Assembly: GCA_946480015.1 (NCBI GenBank)
Contig: CAMLIL010000002.1
Span: 1 to 64,000, forward strand
Direction of reading: 5' to 3'
Source of the DNA: an uncultured Oxalobacteraceae bacterium
Lineage (GTDB): Bacteria; Pseudomonadota; Gammaproteobacteria; Burkholderiales; Burkholderiaceae
DNA: 64,000 nt
Part shown: in pieces, positions 29,742 through 38,756 of the stretch
Position numbering within the stretch: position 1 is the first letter of the stretch
Layout of the letters: the number at the start of each line of letters is the position of its first letter
Notes under the pieces: generated by a model
The model's input: only the letters and a program-made list of their open reading frames with translations
What the model was told of the DNA's origin: nothing
The model's database searches: none
Made by a program: the position numbers and the translations under genes

Positions 29742-31289
29742 ATGTCACTGAATCATTTGCGGCGCATCGTCATTGTCGGCGGCGGATCGGCGGGGTGGAT
29801 GGCCGCAGCCGCGCTGTCGAAGCTTTTGTTGCGTGACAACGGACGCGAACACTGGACCATCGCGCTGATCGAGTCGGAAGAGATCGGCACCATCGGGGTC
29901 GGCGAGGGCACGATCCCCGCGATCAAGGCCTTTAATACGGCCCTGGGGATCAGTGAAGACGAGTTTCTGCGCGAGACGAAGGGCACGTTCAAGCTCGGTA
30001 TCGAGTTCGCCGATTGGAGCGCGCTGGGAAGCAAGTATTTCCACGGTTTCGGCGATGTCGGGCAAGCGCTCGACGGTATCACCTTCCATCATTACTGGCT
30101 GCGCTTGCGCAAGGCCGGGCTGGCACATGACTACGGCGATTATTCGATCAACTCGGTGGCGCCGCTCGAAGGCCGTTTTATGCGGCCGCGGCCGGACATG
30201 GCCCGCTCGCCGCTCAGCGAAATCGGACATGCTTTTCATTTCGATGCTGGTTTGTACGGCGCCTTCTTGCGCAAGCGCGCCGAGCAGCAGGGCGTCGTCC
30301 GCACTGAGGGCCGCATCGAGGAGGTGTTGCGCAATCCCCAAAACGGCAATATTGCCAGTGTGCGCCTGACCGACGGGCGCGTGGTGGAAGGCGATTTCTT
30401 CATCGATTGTTCCGGCATGCGCGCGCTGCTGATCGAACAGACCTGCCAAGCCGGCTTCGAAGACTGGTCGCACTGGTTGCCCTGCGACCGGGCCATCGCC
30501 GTGCCGTCGGAGTCGACCGCACCGCTGTTGCCGTACACGCGATCGAGCGCGCGTTCGGCAGGATGGCAGTGGCGCATCCCCTTGCAGCACCGCATAGGCA
30601 ACGGCCATGTGTATTCGAGCCAATTCATGCACGATGGCGAGGCAAGCGATGTACTGATGCGTAACCTCGACGGCAAGGCGCTGGCCGAGCCACGACTGAT
30701 CCGCTTTGTCGCCGGCCGCAGGAAGCGCGCGTGGATCGGCAATTGCGTGGCGATCGGCCTGTCGAGCGGCTTTGTCGAGCCACTGGAATCGACCAGCATA
30801 CACCTGGTCCAGTCGGCCATCACGCGCTTGATGAATCTGTTCCCCCACGCCGGCCTGGACGCTGCGGATATTGCCATGTACAACCGCCAGACCGAGTTCG
30901 AACTGGAGCGCATCCGCGACTTCATCGTGCTCCACTACAAGCTCACCACGCGCACCGACTCGCCATTCTGGAACTATTGCCGGCAAATGCCCATTCCGGA
31001 TAGTTTGGCCGAAAAAATGGAAATGTTCGCCAGCAACGCCCGGGTCATTCTCGTTGACACGGAACTCTTTCGCGAGTCGAGCTGGGCGCAAGTCATGCTC
31101 GGCCAGGGATTGCTGCCAAAAGCGTATCACCCCCTTTGCGATGTCCGCCCGCAATCGCAAGTGCAGGAGTTCGCCGACGATATCCGCCAGGTCGTGCAGC
31201 GCTGCTCTGCCAGCATGCCGATGCACCAGGATTTCCTCGCCGCCTGTTGTCATGCCGAGAGTGCCGAGCGGGTAAGTGTGACGGCCTAG
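29742..31289 (+). CDS. Tryptophan-halogenase-family flavoprotein
   Basis: 515 residues. IVIVGGGSAGWMAAAAL is the FAD-binding site; IGVGEGTIPAI is the family's GxGExTxP segment; K84 in TFKLGIEFADW lies where PrnA/RebH have the catalytic lysine; WQWRIP is the WxWxIP motif that separates flavin halogenases from monooxygenases. AGAGGA precedes the ATG. Members of this family are common beside TonB receptors in sugar loci of Caulobacter- and Xanthomonas-like bacteria, where the substrate is mostly unknown. No separate flavin reductase is encoded here. Indole, tryptophan or a phenolic group is possible; a direct role in sugar uptake is unproved. Confidence 0.85.
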   Translation: MSLNHLRRIVIVGGGSAGWMAAAALSKLLLRDNGREHWTIALIESEEIGTIGVGEGTIPAIKAFNTALGISEDEFLRETKGTFKLGIEFADWSALGSKYFHGFGDVGQALDGITFHHYWLRLRKAGLAHDYGDYSINSVAPLEGRFMRPRPDMARSPLSEIGHAFHFDAGLYGAFLRKRAEQQGVVRTEGRIEEVLRNPQNGNIASVRLTDGRVVEGDFFIDCSGMRALLIEQTCQAGFEDWSHWLPCDRAIAVPSESTAPLLPYTRSSARSAGWQWRIPLQHRIGNGHVYSSQFMHDGEASDVLMRNLDGKALAEPRLIRFVAGRRKRAWIGNCVAIGLSSGFVEPLESTSIHLVQSAITRLMNLFPHAGLDAADIAMYNRQTEFELERIRDFIVLHYKLTTRTDSPFWNYCRQMPIPDSLAEKMEMFASNARVILVDTELFRESSWAQVMLGQGLLPKAYHPLCDVRPQSQVQEFADDIRQVVQRCSASMPMHQDFLAACCHAESAERVSVTA

Positions 31290-31406
31290 GCGGCGCCGGG
31301 CCGGTCTGCTCCGACACCGTGCGGGCGCTGCGGCGCGCGCCGGCACCCATTCACATTGTCTTGGCGCTGACGCATCCGCGCGATGGCAATTCTTTCACCA
31401 TTGATC

Positions 31407-33929
31407 ATGAAATCACGACTGTCCATTCTTGGTTCGACTTTGCTGCTCGCTTGCACCTGTAGCGGCATCGCATTCGCCGGTTCGTCCTCCGCCCAGCTTG
31501 CCGACTGGCCTCACGTGCAAAGTGCCATCCGCACCGACCCCTCGCTCGAGGCGCGGGTCGCGGCCATCGTCTCGGGCATGACGCTCGAACAGAAAATCGG
31601 CCAGATGACCCAGCCGGAAATCAAGACCGCGACGCCGGACGACGTGCGCCGCTATTACCTCGGCTCTGTTCTTAACGGCGGCGGCAGCTGGCCCGGCGGT
31701 AACAAGCACGCCACCGCCGCCCAATGGCTCGCCCTGGCCGACGCCTACTACGACGCCTCGATGGCCACCGACATGAAAGACAAGGTACCCGTCATCTGGG
31801 GCATCGACGCGATTCACGGCAACAGCAATGTGTACGGCGCCACCCAGTTCCCGCAGAACATCGGTCTCGGCGCGGCGCATGACAGCAAGCTGGTCGGCCG
31901 TATCGGCGAAGCGGTCGGCAAGGCGACCCGCGCCACCGGTATCGCCTGGGTATTCGCGCCGACCCTGGCCGTGGTGCGCGATGTCCGCTGGGGCCGCAGC
32001 TACGAAGGTTTTTCCGAAGACGGCGCGCTGGTAAACACGTATGCCAGGGCCTATGTGACTGGGCTGCAGGGCAAGTTCGGGACCGACGGCAATGTGGTTG
32101 CGACCGCCAAGCACTTCATGGGCGATGGCGGCACCGACGGCGGCAAGGATCAGGGCGTCAATAAGTCGAGCAAGGCGCAGATGATCAATATCCACGGCCA
32201 GGGCTACTACGGCGCGCTGGCCGCCGGAGCGCAGACGGTGATGGTCTCGTACAACAGCTGGGACGACGTGGGCGCCGGTGTCGACTACGGCAAGATGCAC
32301 GGTTCCAAGGTTCTGCTCACCGACGTGCTGAAGACCAAGATGGGCTTCGACGGCTTTGTGGTCTCGGACTGGAACGGCATCGGCCAGGTGCCCGGATGCA
32401 GCAACGCCAGCTGCGCCCAGGCGATCAACGCCGGCATCGACATGGTGATGGTGCCCGACGACTGGAAAGCCTTCATCGCCAATACCATCGCCCAGGTCAA
32501 GAGCGGCGAGATTTCCCAATCGCGCATCGACGATGCGGTCAGCCGCATCGTGCGCGTCAAGCTGCGTGCCGGCCTGTTCGGCAAGAAACCTTCACACAAC
32601 CGCTACGCCGGCAAGCAGGAAGCGCTGCAGGACCGGGCGCTGGCGCGTGAAGCCGTGCGCAAGTCGCTCGTGCTGCTCAAGAACGATGGCGGGGCATTGC
32701 CGCTGGCGCGCGGCAAGAAGATTCTGGTGGTCGGCAAGAGCGCCGACAGCTTACCCAACCAGAGCGGCGGCTGGAGCCTCACCTGGCAGGGTACCGACAA
32801 CAAGAACAGCGACTTCCCGCACGGCGATACGATCCTCGCCGGCCTCGCCGAGGCTGCCGAAGTAAAGTACAGCGCCGACGCTGCCGGCGTCGACGTGTCG
32901 CGCTTCGATGCGGTCATTGCCGTCATTGGTGAGACGCCGTATGCGGAGGGCGCCGGCGACATCGGCGCCAGCGGCACCCTGCGCCACAGCAGCCGCTATC
33001 CGGAAGACCTGGCGGTGCTGAAAGCGGTGGCCGGCAAGGGCAAGCCGGTGATCACCGTGTTCGTCGCCGGCCGTCCGCTCTACGTCAACGACCTGATGAA
33101 CCTGTCGGACGGTTTTGTCATGGCCTGGCTGCCCGGTACCGAAGGCAAGGGCGTCGCCGATGTGCTGCTGCGCGGCGCCAAGGGCAAGGTCGCCCACGAT
33201 TTCACGGGCACCTTGTCTTTCTCTTGGCCGAAATCGGCTTGCCTGGCCAGCGTCGACGCCGGCAAAGGCTATGCGGCGCTGTTTGCGCGCGGCTATGGAT
33301 TGAAATACGCCAGCAAGAAAGCAGTGGGCCAGCTTGAGGCCGCCGATATTTCCGCGTCCTGCGGCGCCACCACCGCCTATCCGATCTTTACCCAGGCCGA
33401 TCATGCGACCTGGCCCTTGTACCTGGCCGCCGGCGCCGAACGCATGGCCCTCGGGTCCGACCTGAACAAGGCCGTGTCGCTGCCGACGATCAAGGCGGAA
33501 ACCGTGCAGGTCAACACGCAGCAGGACGCCAAGCTGGTGACCTGGTCGGGGGCAGGGCGCATCGAAGCGAAGGCCTCTTACGCGATGGCGCTGCCCGCGT
33601 TCGCGGCCAAGGACGGCGCGCTGGTGTTCGACATGGCAGTCAAGACCGCGCCAGGCGGCAAGGTCACGATGACGATTACCTGCGGCGAGAAATGCGCGGG
33701 CGAGATCGATGTGACGGCGCTCTTCAAGCGTCTGGCAAGCGTGCCGAAAGCGACCGTCAAGATCCCGCTGGCCTGTTTCGTTGCCAAAGGGGCGGCCGAT
33801 TTGAGCAAGGTGGAGTCGCCGTTCAGCGTGTCGACCGACAGCACTTTCGGCGCCGCATTCACCAATATCCAGATCGTCGGCGGAGCCGCCAGCGACAAGG
33901 ACGCGTTGCGCTGCGACCAAACACAATAA
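31407..33929 (+). CDS. GH3 exo-beta-glucan glucohydrolase, secreted
   Basis: 840 residues from ATG 31407 (an alternative ATG 24 bases upstream). Signal peptide (LSILGSTLLLACTCSGIAFA), then a two-domain GH3 core: MTLEQKIGQMTQPEI, GIDAIHGN, TAKHFMGDGGT, and the nucleophile aspartate in FDGFVVSDWNG. After the second alpha/beta domain (EGAGDIGASGTL, LPGTEGKGVADVL) comes a C-terminal beta domain of about 180 residues, as in exo-1,3/1,4-beta-glucanases of the ExoP type. It should release glucose from beta-glucan ends in the periplasm. 117 bases separate it from the halogenase gene; no separate promoter is obvious. Confidence 0.9.
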   Translation: MKSRLSILGSTLLLACTCSGIAFAGSSSAQLADWPHVQSAIRTDPSLEARVAAIVSGMTLEQKIGQMTQPEIKTATPDDVRRYYLGSVLNGGGSWPGGNKHATAAQWLALADAYYDASMATDMKDKVPVIWGIDAIHGNSNVYGATQFPQNIGLGAAHDSKLVGRIGEAVGKATRATGIAWVFAPTLAVVRDVRWGRSYEGFSEDGALVNTYARAYVTGLQGKFGTDGNVVATAKHFMGDGGTDGGKDQGVNKSSKAQMINIHGQGYYGALAAGAQTVMVSYNSWDDVGAGVDYGKMHGSKVLLTDVLKTKMGFDGFVVSDWNGIGQVPGCSNASCAQAINAGIDMVMVPDDWKAFIANTIAQVKSGEISQSRIDDAVSRIVRVKLRAGLFGKKPSHNRYAGKQEALQDRALAREAVRKSLVLLKNDGGALPLARGKKILVVGKSADSLPNQSGGWSLTWQGTDNKNSDFPHGDTILAGLAEAAEVKYSADAAGVDVSRFDAVIAVIGETPYAEGAGDIGASGTLRHSSRYPEDLAVLKAVAGKGKPVITVFVAGRPLYVNDLMNLSDGFVMAWLPGTEGKGVADVLLRGAKGKVAHDFTGTLSFSWPKSACLASVDAGKGYAALFARGYGLKYASKKAVGQLEAADISASCGATTAYPIFTQADHATWPLYLAAGAERMALGSDLNKAVSLPTIKAETVQVNTQQDAKLVTWSGAGRIEAKASYAMALPAFAAKDGALVFDMAVKTAPGGKVTMTITCGEKCAGEIDVTALFKRLASVPKATVKIPLACFVAKGAADLSKVESPFSVSTDSTFGAAFTNIQIVGGAASDKDALRCDQTQ

Positions 33930-33975
33930 CCAGCAGCCTGGATGCCAGGCGCAATCACTGACAAGGAGTTCACCC

Positions 33976-35271
33976 ATGGCTTTCGCTTCGAATACATCGG
34001 CTGCCGCGCCACCGCTTGCCGCCACCGGGACGGGGGCGAACCAAACGGTGCCGCTGGTCATCGTGACCATCCTGTTCTTCATGTGGGGACTGCTGACTTC
34101 ATTGAACGACGTGCTCATTCCCCACCTGAAGGCCGTCTACACGCTCAGCTATGTGCAAGCCATGCTGGTGCAATTCTGCTTCTTCGGCGCCTACTTCATC
34201 GTTTCGCTGCCGGCGGGCATGCTGATCCGCCGGATCGGCTACCAGAGCGGCTCGGTGACCGGCCTCGTCATTGCCGCCGCCGGCTGCGCCTTGTTCTATC
34301 CGGCGGCCACCAGCGGCTATGCGGTATTCCTGTTTGCCTTCTTCGTCCTTGCCGCCGGCATCACGACGCTGCAGGTGGCGGCCAATCCCTACGTCACCGT
34401 CCTCGGCGATCCGGCCACGGCGTCGAGCCGCCTGACCCTGACCCAGGCCTTCAATTCGCTCGGCACCACGGTGGCGCCGACCTTGGGCGGCGTGCTGATC
34501 CTGTCGGCCAGCGGCACCCTGGCCCCGGATCAGATCCATCTGCTGTCCGCGGCGGAGCAAGCCCTCTACCGCGCGAAGGAAGCGGCGACCGTGCAGGGTC
34601 CTTACCTGGCGCTGGCCGGCGCGCTGCTGTTTCTGGCGGTCCTGTTCGCCTTCGCCCGTCTACCCAAGATCGTCCACCATGACGGCGGCAAGGGCGAGAC
34701 CGGCTTGCGCGCGCTGCTGGCGCACCGCCATCTGGTGCTCGGCACCATCGGGATTTTTCTCTATGTCGGCGCTGAGGTGAGCATCGGCAGCTTCCTGATC
34801 AATTTCCTCGGCGAGAGCAGGGTCGCCGCGCTGACCCCGGCGGCGGCAGCGCATTACGTCAGCTATTACTGGGGCGGCGCGATGATCGGCCGCTTCATCG
34901 GCTTTGCCGTGATGCGCCGCGTCAGCCCCGGCAAGACGCTCGCCTGCAACGCGGCCTGCGCCATCATCCTCATCCTGGTGGCCATTTTCGGCAAGGGCCA
35001 GCTCGCGATGTGGGCCATCCTCGCCGTCGGTCTCTTCAATTCGATCATGTTCCCGACGATCTTCAGCATGGCCCTGCATCGGCTGGGCAAGCTGACCGGC
35101 CACGCCTCTGGCGTGCTGTGCATGGCCATCGTCGGCGGGGCGCTGGTGCCCTTCGCGCAAGGCGCCCTGGCCGACAGCATCGGCGTGCAGCTATCGTTCT
35201 ATGTTCCGGCGGCCTGCTATCTCTTCATCCTCTATTTCGGCTTTGCCCACGCTAACCTGTACAAAAAATGA
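33976..35271 (+). CDS. Sugar MFS transporter, FucP/GluP type
   Basis: 431 residues, twelve helices. ILFFMWGLLTSLNDVLIPHLK at the N-terminus and AANPYVTVLGDP with RLTLTQAFNSLGTTVAP are hallmarks of the fucose/glucose-galactose:H+ symporter branch of the major facilitator superfamily. AAGGAG is 7 bases before the ATG. It is placed between two GH3 genes and overlaps the second one, so it probably brings in the glucose or disaccharide that these enzymes release. Confidence 0.9.
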   Translation: MAFASNTSAAAPPLAATGTGANQTVPLVIVTILFFMWGLLTSLNDVLIPHLKAVYTLSYVQAMLVQFCFFGAYFIVSLPAGMLIRRIGYQSGSVTGLVIAAAGCALFYPAATSGYAVFLFAFFVLAAGITTLQVAANPYVTVLGDPATASSRLTLTQAFNSLGTTVAPTLGGVLILSASGTLAPDQIHLLSAAEQALYRAKEAATVQGPYLALAGALLFLAVLFAFARLPKIVHHDGGKGETGLRALLAHRHLVLGTIGIFLYVGAEVSIGSFLINFLGESRVAALTPAAAAHYVSYYWGGAMIGRFIGFAVMRRVSPGKTLACNAACAIILILVAIFGKGQLAMWAILAVGLFNSIMFPTIFSMALHRLGKLTGHASGVLCMAIVGGALVPFAQGALADSIGVQLSFYVPAACYLFILYFGFAHANLYKK

Positions 35272-37520
35272 CAACGACGAAACGCACGACGCAGACGCTC
35301 CTCTCGCTATTGCTGGCAGCGAGCATGCTTGCGGCGCAGGCCGCCGAACCGCTGAACATCGACCAGCGCGTGACCCAGCTCATGAAGCGGATGACGCTGG
35401 AAGAGAAAGTCGGCCAGCTCACCCAATACTCGGGCGACGCCGACCCGACCGGTCCCGTGGCAGTCAAGGGCAGCCTGCGCGAGGGCATCAGCAGCGGCCA
35501 GATCGGTTCGATCTTCAGTGCCAAGGGCACCAAGAGCATACGCCAGTACCAGGACCTCGCGCTGAAGTCGCGCCTGAAGATTCCGCTGCTGTTCGGCCTG
35601 GACGTGATCCATGGCTACAAGACGACCTTTCCGCTGCCCCTTGCCGAGGCGGCCAGCTGGGACCTCGATGCCATTGAGCGCAGCGCCCGCGTTGCCGCCA
35701 TCGAAGCGGCCGCTGCCGGTATTCACTGGACCTTCGCGCCGATGGTCGATATCGGGCGCGACCCGCGCTGGGGCCGCGTCATGGAAGGCGCCGGCGAAGA
35801 TACCTATCTCGCCTCGCGCATCGCCACGGCCCGCGTGAAAGGCTTCCAGGGCCGGCAACTGGGCGACACCGATGCCGTCATGGCCTGCGTGAAGCATTTC
35901 GCTGCCTATGGGGCGGCCGTTGGCGGGCGCGACTACAACAGCGTGGACATGAGCGAACGCATGTTGTGGGAAACCTATCTGCCGCCCTTCAAGGCGGCGC
36001 TCGACGCCGGCGCGGCAACGATCATGACCTCGTTCAACGACCTGAATGGCATCCCGGCCTCGGCCAACCGCTATCTGCTGCGCGATACGCTCAAGGGCAA
36101 ATGGCATTTCACCGGCTTCGTGGTGTCCGACTGGCGCTCGATCGAGGAGATGCGCGCCCACGGTTTCGTTGCCAACAACAAGGACGCGGCGCAAGCGGCG
36201 CTCAACGCCGGCAACGACATGGACATGGAAAGCGGCGTCTACCGGGAAAATCTGGCGCAGCTGGTGCGCGAGAAAAAAGTGGCGCTGGCCGATGTTGACG
36301 ACGCGGTGCGCCGCGTGCTGCGCAAGAAATTCGAGCTGGGCCTGTTCGACGATCCCTACAAGTTCATCAACGCCGAGCGCGAGCGCGCCGTGCTCAATAA
36401 GCCGGAGCACCGGCTGGCGGCGCGCGAGGTCGCCGCGAAAAGCATCGTGCTGCTGAAAAACGAGCAGGCCGTGCTGCCGCTGTCCAAATCGATCCGCAAG
36501 CTGGCCCTGATCGGACCGATGATCAAGCTGGGCGTGGAAAACCATGGCTACTGGTCGGTCACTGTACCCGAAGTCGACTACGCAAAGCAGGCGGTGTCGG
36601 AATGGGACGGTATCGCCGCCAAGCTGGGCAAGGACGCCACCCTGCTGTACGCCAAGGGCAGCGACATCGAAGGCGAGGACCGCTCGGGCTTCGCCGAAGC
36701 CGTGCGCGTCGCCAGCGAAGCCGATGCGGTGGTGATCGGCGTCGGCGAGCGCTGGGACATGAGCGGCGAGGCACGCAGCCGCAGCAAGCTCGACTTGCCT
36801 GGCGTGCAGGAGGAGCTGATCAAGGCCATCATTGCGACCGGCAAGCCGGTGGTGGTGATGATCAATGCCGGCCGCCCGCTGGTGTTCGACTGGACGGCCG
36901 ATCATGCGCCGGCGATCCTGTACAACTGGTGGCTGGGCAGCGAAGCGGGCAATGCGGTGGCCGATGTGCTGTTCGGCGACGTCAACCCTAGCGCCAAACT
37001 ACCGATGACCTTTCCGCGCAGCGTGGGCCAGATTCCCATCTACTACAACCATTTCAATACCGGCCGCCCGGCGCCCAATCCGACGGCGACCGAATGGGTG
37101 TCCGCGTACACCGATCTGATCAACCTGCCCAAGTTCCCCTTCGGCTTTGGCCTGAGCTATACGAGCTTTCGCTATGCCGACCTGAAGCTGGATAGCCAGA
37201 CCTTGCGCGGCGATGGCAAGATCAAGGTCAGCATGCAGCTGACCAATACCGGCAAGGTGGCGGGCGAGGAAGTGGTGCAGCTCTATCTGCGCGATCGCGT
37301 CGCCTCGGTGGTGCGCCCGGTTAAGGAGCTCAAGGGTTTCCGCAAGGTCGCGCTGGCGGCCGGCGAAACCAGGACGGTCGAATTTACGATCGACAAAGAA
37401 AGCCTGTCCTTCTTTAATGCGGCGCTGCAGTGGAACGCCGAGCCGGGCGACTTCGATCTGATGATCGGCGCCTCCTCGGCCGACATTCGGCTCCAATCCA
37501 AGTTTGTCTACGCGCGCTAG
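35268..37520 (+). CDS. bglX: GH3 beta-glucosidase (BglX type), secreted
   Basis: 750 residues. Signal peptide (LLSLLLAASMLAAQA), GH3 N-domain (MTLEEKVGQLTQYSG, GLDVIHGYKTTFP, KHFAAYGA, nucleophile Asp in FTGFVVSDWRS), the second alpha/beta domain (acid/base loop near GVGERWDMSGEARSRSKL), and a C-terminal fibronectin-III-like domain (FGFGLSYTSF, then GKVAGEEVVQLYLRD, LKGFRKVALAAGET). This is the layout of periplasmic BglX beta-glucosidases. The start overlaps the transporter stop (ATGA). Confidence 0.92.
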   Translation: MTTTKRTTQTLLSLLLAASMLAAQAAEPLNIDQRVTQLMKRMTLEEKVGQLTQYSGDADPTGPVAVKGSLREGISSGQIGSIFSAKGTKSIRQYQDLALKSRLKIPLLFGLDVIHGYKTTFPLPLAEAASWDLDAIERSARVAAIEAAAAGIHWTFAPMVDIGRDPRWGRVMEGAGEDTYLASRIATARVKGFQGRQLGDTDAVMACVKHFAAYGAAVGGRDYNSVDMSERMLWETYLPPFKAALDAGAATIMTSFNDLNGIPASANRYLLRDTLKGKWHFTGFVVSDWRSIEEMRAHGFVANNKDAAQAALNAGNDMDMESGVYRENLAQLVREKKVALADVDDAVRRVLRKKFELGLFDDPYKFINAERERAVLNKPEHRLAAREVAAKSIVLLKNEQAVLPLSKSIRKLALIGPMIKLGVENHGYWSVTVPEVDYAKQAVSEWDGIAAKLGKDATLLYAKGSDIEGEDRSGFAEAVRVASEADAVVIGVGERWDMSGEARSRSKLDLPGVQEELIKAIIATGKPVVVMINAGRPLVFDWTADHAPAILYNWWLGSEAGNAVADVLFGDVNPSAKLPMTFPRSVGQIPIYYNHFNTGRPAPNPTATEWVSAYTDLINLPKFPFGFGLSYTSFRYADLKLDSQTLRGDGKIKVSMQLTNTGKVAGEEVVQLYLRDRVASVVRPVKELKGFRKVALAAGETRTVEFTIDKESLSFFNAALQWNAEPGDFDLMIGASSADIRLQSKFVYAR

Positions 37521-37530
37521 CCAACACACA

Positions 37531-38214
37531 TCAAAACGCGACGTGTAGTGGCGCTTCCTCCCGCGAGCAACGCCTGTCGTGCTTGAAGCTGTTCAGCGGT
37601 TCGATGTGCGAGCCATCCGACAGCGTGGCGAAGCGCGCGATGCCCATATCGATGCCGACCGCCGCACCGTGCGCTAGTGGCAGTTCTACCTCCCGCTCGG
37701 TCTGGATGGATAAGCACCACCGGCCGGCGCCCCGGTTGCCATTGCTGGCCGACACCGTGGCCTGCTTCACCTCGCCCAGCACAGCGCGGCTGTTGCGGTA
37801 GCGCAGCCAGCCGAGCTTGGGTAGAAAAATGCGGCTGTTGGCCTGATCGAGCTTGATCTGCTTTGGGTCCGGGTAGCGGAAGCTGTCGCCTTGGCCCTTC
37901 TTCTTGAAGCGCGGGAAATCTGCCCGCCTGGCGAAGAAGTTGACGTAGGCGCGCTCCAAGTCCTTGAGTGTCTGTTGCAGCGGATGCGTCGGCGCATCCT
38001 TGAGCCACGGCGTCTGCGTGCCGTTGCGCCACCCGGTGAGCAGCTTGCATAGACCCGCGTAGCCGAGCTTGTTCTCGCCCAGCTCGTAGCGTTCCTTCTG
38101 CAACGCCAGCGCCTTGTTGAAGACGAAGCGGCACGACCCGGCGAAGCGGCGCATGGCGCGCTGCTGTTCTCCGGTTGGCATCAGTTCGTACTTGAAGGCT
38201 TGGCGTCTTTGCAT
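37531..38214 (-). pseudogene. tnpB: Truncated TnpB (IS200/IS605 OrfB)
   Basis: 227 residues against about 380-420 in a complete protein. The N-terminal helix-turn-helix part (AFKYELMPTGEQQRAMRRFAG, CRFVFNKALALQKERY) and the wedge region (FPRFKKKGQGDSFRYP) are intact, and the first RuvC aspartate is present in VGIDMGIARFATLSDG. The sequence leaves the family after IEPLNSFKHDRR; RuvC-II, the zinc finger and RuvC-III are missing. The last dozen residues are unrelated. It cannot cut DNA. It converges on the BglX gene with only 10 bases between the stops. Confidence 0.85.
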
Positions 38215-38231
38215 CGCCTCAGCATACGGCG

Positions 38232-38375
38232 ATCTTCGACGACCTGCGCAGCATCTTCACCAGCGTGTGCGCCGGCTTCGAGGCACAGATGGTGGAGTTC
38301 GAGGGCGAGGATGATCACGTTCACTTGCTCGAGATCATTCGTCTGTACATCGAGCAGCAGCAGACGCCACACTGA
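38232..38375 (+). pseudogene. Internally deleted TnpA of IS200/IS605 type
   Basis: A short frame divergent from tnpB reads FEAQMVEFEGEDDHVHLL, the segment with the HUH histidines of IS200-type Y1 transposases, and then jumps directly to a typical C-terminus, IIRLYIEQQQTPH, with a stop at 38373-38375. The middle part with the catalytic tyrosine region is gone. Confidence 0.65.
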
Positions 38376-38384
38376 CCGCCGAAA

Positions 38385-38429
38385 GGACGCCTGCGGCGTC
38401 CGCGCTATCCTTCCCCGGCCTGAAGGCCG
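38385..38429. repeat. Subterminal hairpins of the IS200/IS605 relic
   Basis: Two small hairpins follow the tnpA relic: GGACGCC-TGC-GGCGTCC (38385-38401) and CGGCC-TGAA-GGCCG (38416-38429). IS200/IS605 elements have such imperfect hairpins near their ends as transposase recognition sites. The element end should be near 38440, where the S41 peptidase relic begins. Confidence 0.55.
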
Positions 38430-38444
38430 AGGCTTGCCGCGCAC

Positions 38445-38609
38445 CTGGTCAAGCGCGACACCTACCAGGACGGCCGAGCCTTCGTGGGCAAGGGCGTCAT
38501 GCCGCAATTCGAGGCTTGGCCTACGCTGCAAGGCGTGCGCAACGGCGAAGATCCGGTACTCGCGGCCGCACTATTGGCCCTGGCCCGCCAGGGTAGCAAA
38601 AAGATCTAA
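38445..38609 (+). pseudogene. C-terminal relic of an S41-family (CtpA/tail-specific) peptidase
   Basis: The frame reads YQDGRAFVGKGVMPQFEAWPTLQG and continues GEDPVLAAALLALAR to TAA 38607-38609. 'DGR.FVG.GV.PD....PT..G...G.DPVL..AL' is the standard end of S41 peptidases of the CtpA type. Everything upstream, including the PDZ and catalytic Ser/Lys domain, is replaced by the IS relic. Confidence 0.6.
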
Positions 38610-38641
38610 ATACAAGATGACCTGAATCGCAGTAGTAAAAG

Positions 38642-38667
38642 AGCCTCGGGTTGATCGAGGCTTTTTT
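38642..38667 (+). terminator. Rho-independent terminator
   Basis: AGCCTCG (38642-38648), 7-base loop, CGAGGCT (38656-38662), followed by a T run. A classic intrinsic terminator 32 bases after the stop of the S41 peptidase relic, so it was probably the terminator of that lost gene. Confidence 0.8.
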
Positions 38668-38756
38668 CTGCGCCCGGCATGGGCACACTCCTTAACACCT
38701 CCAGGCAGTCTCGACGTGATCGGGCAGGGCATGCCGAGCGACGTCGAGGCTAGACT

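Noticed and set aside
35307..36905. A 532-codon open frame antisense to bglX (and similar long antisense frames at 29745-31346, 31413-32519 and 32751-34118)
   Set aside because: Shadows of real genes on the other strand; low-complexity composition and no motif or ribosome site.
37531..38214. TnpB as an active RNA-guided nuclease with an adjacent guide RNA
   Set aside because: RuvC-II and RuvC-III are missing, so no active site can form, and the 3' part that would overlap a guide RNA is lost.
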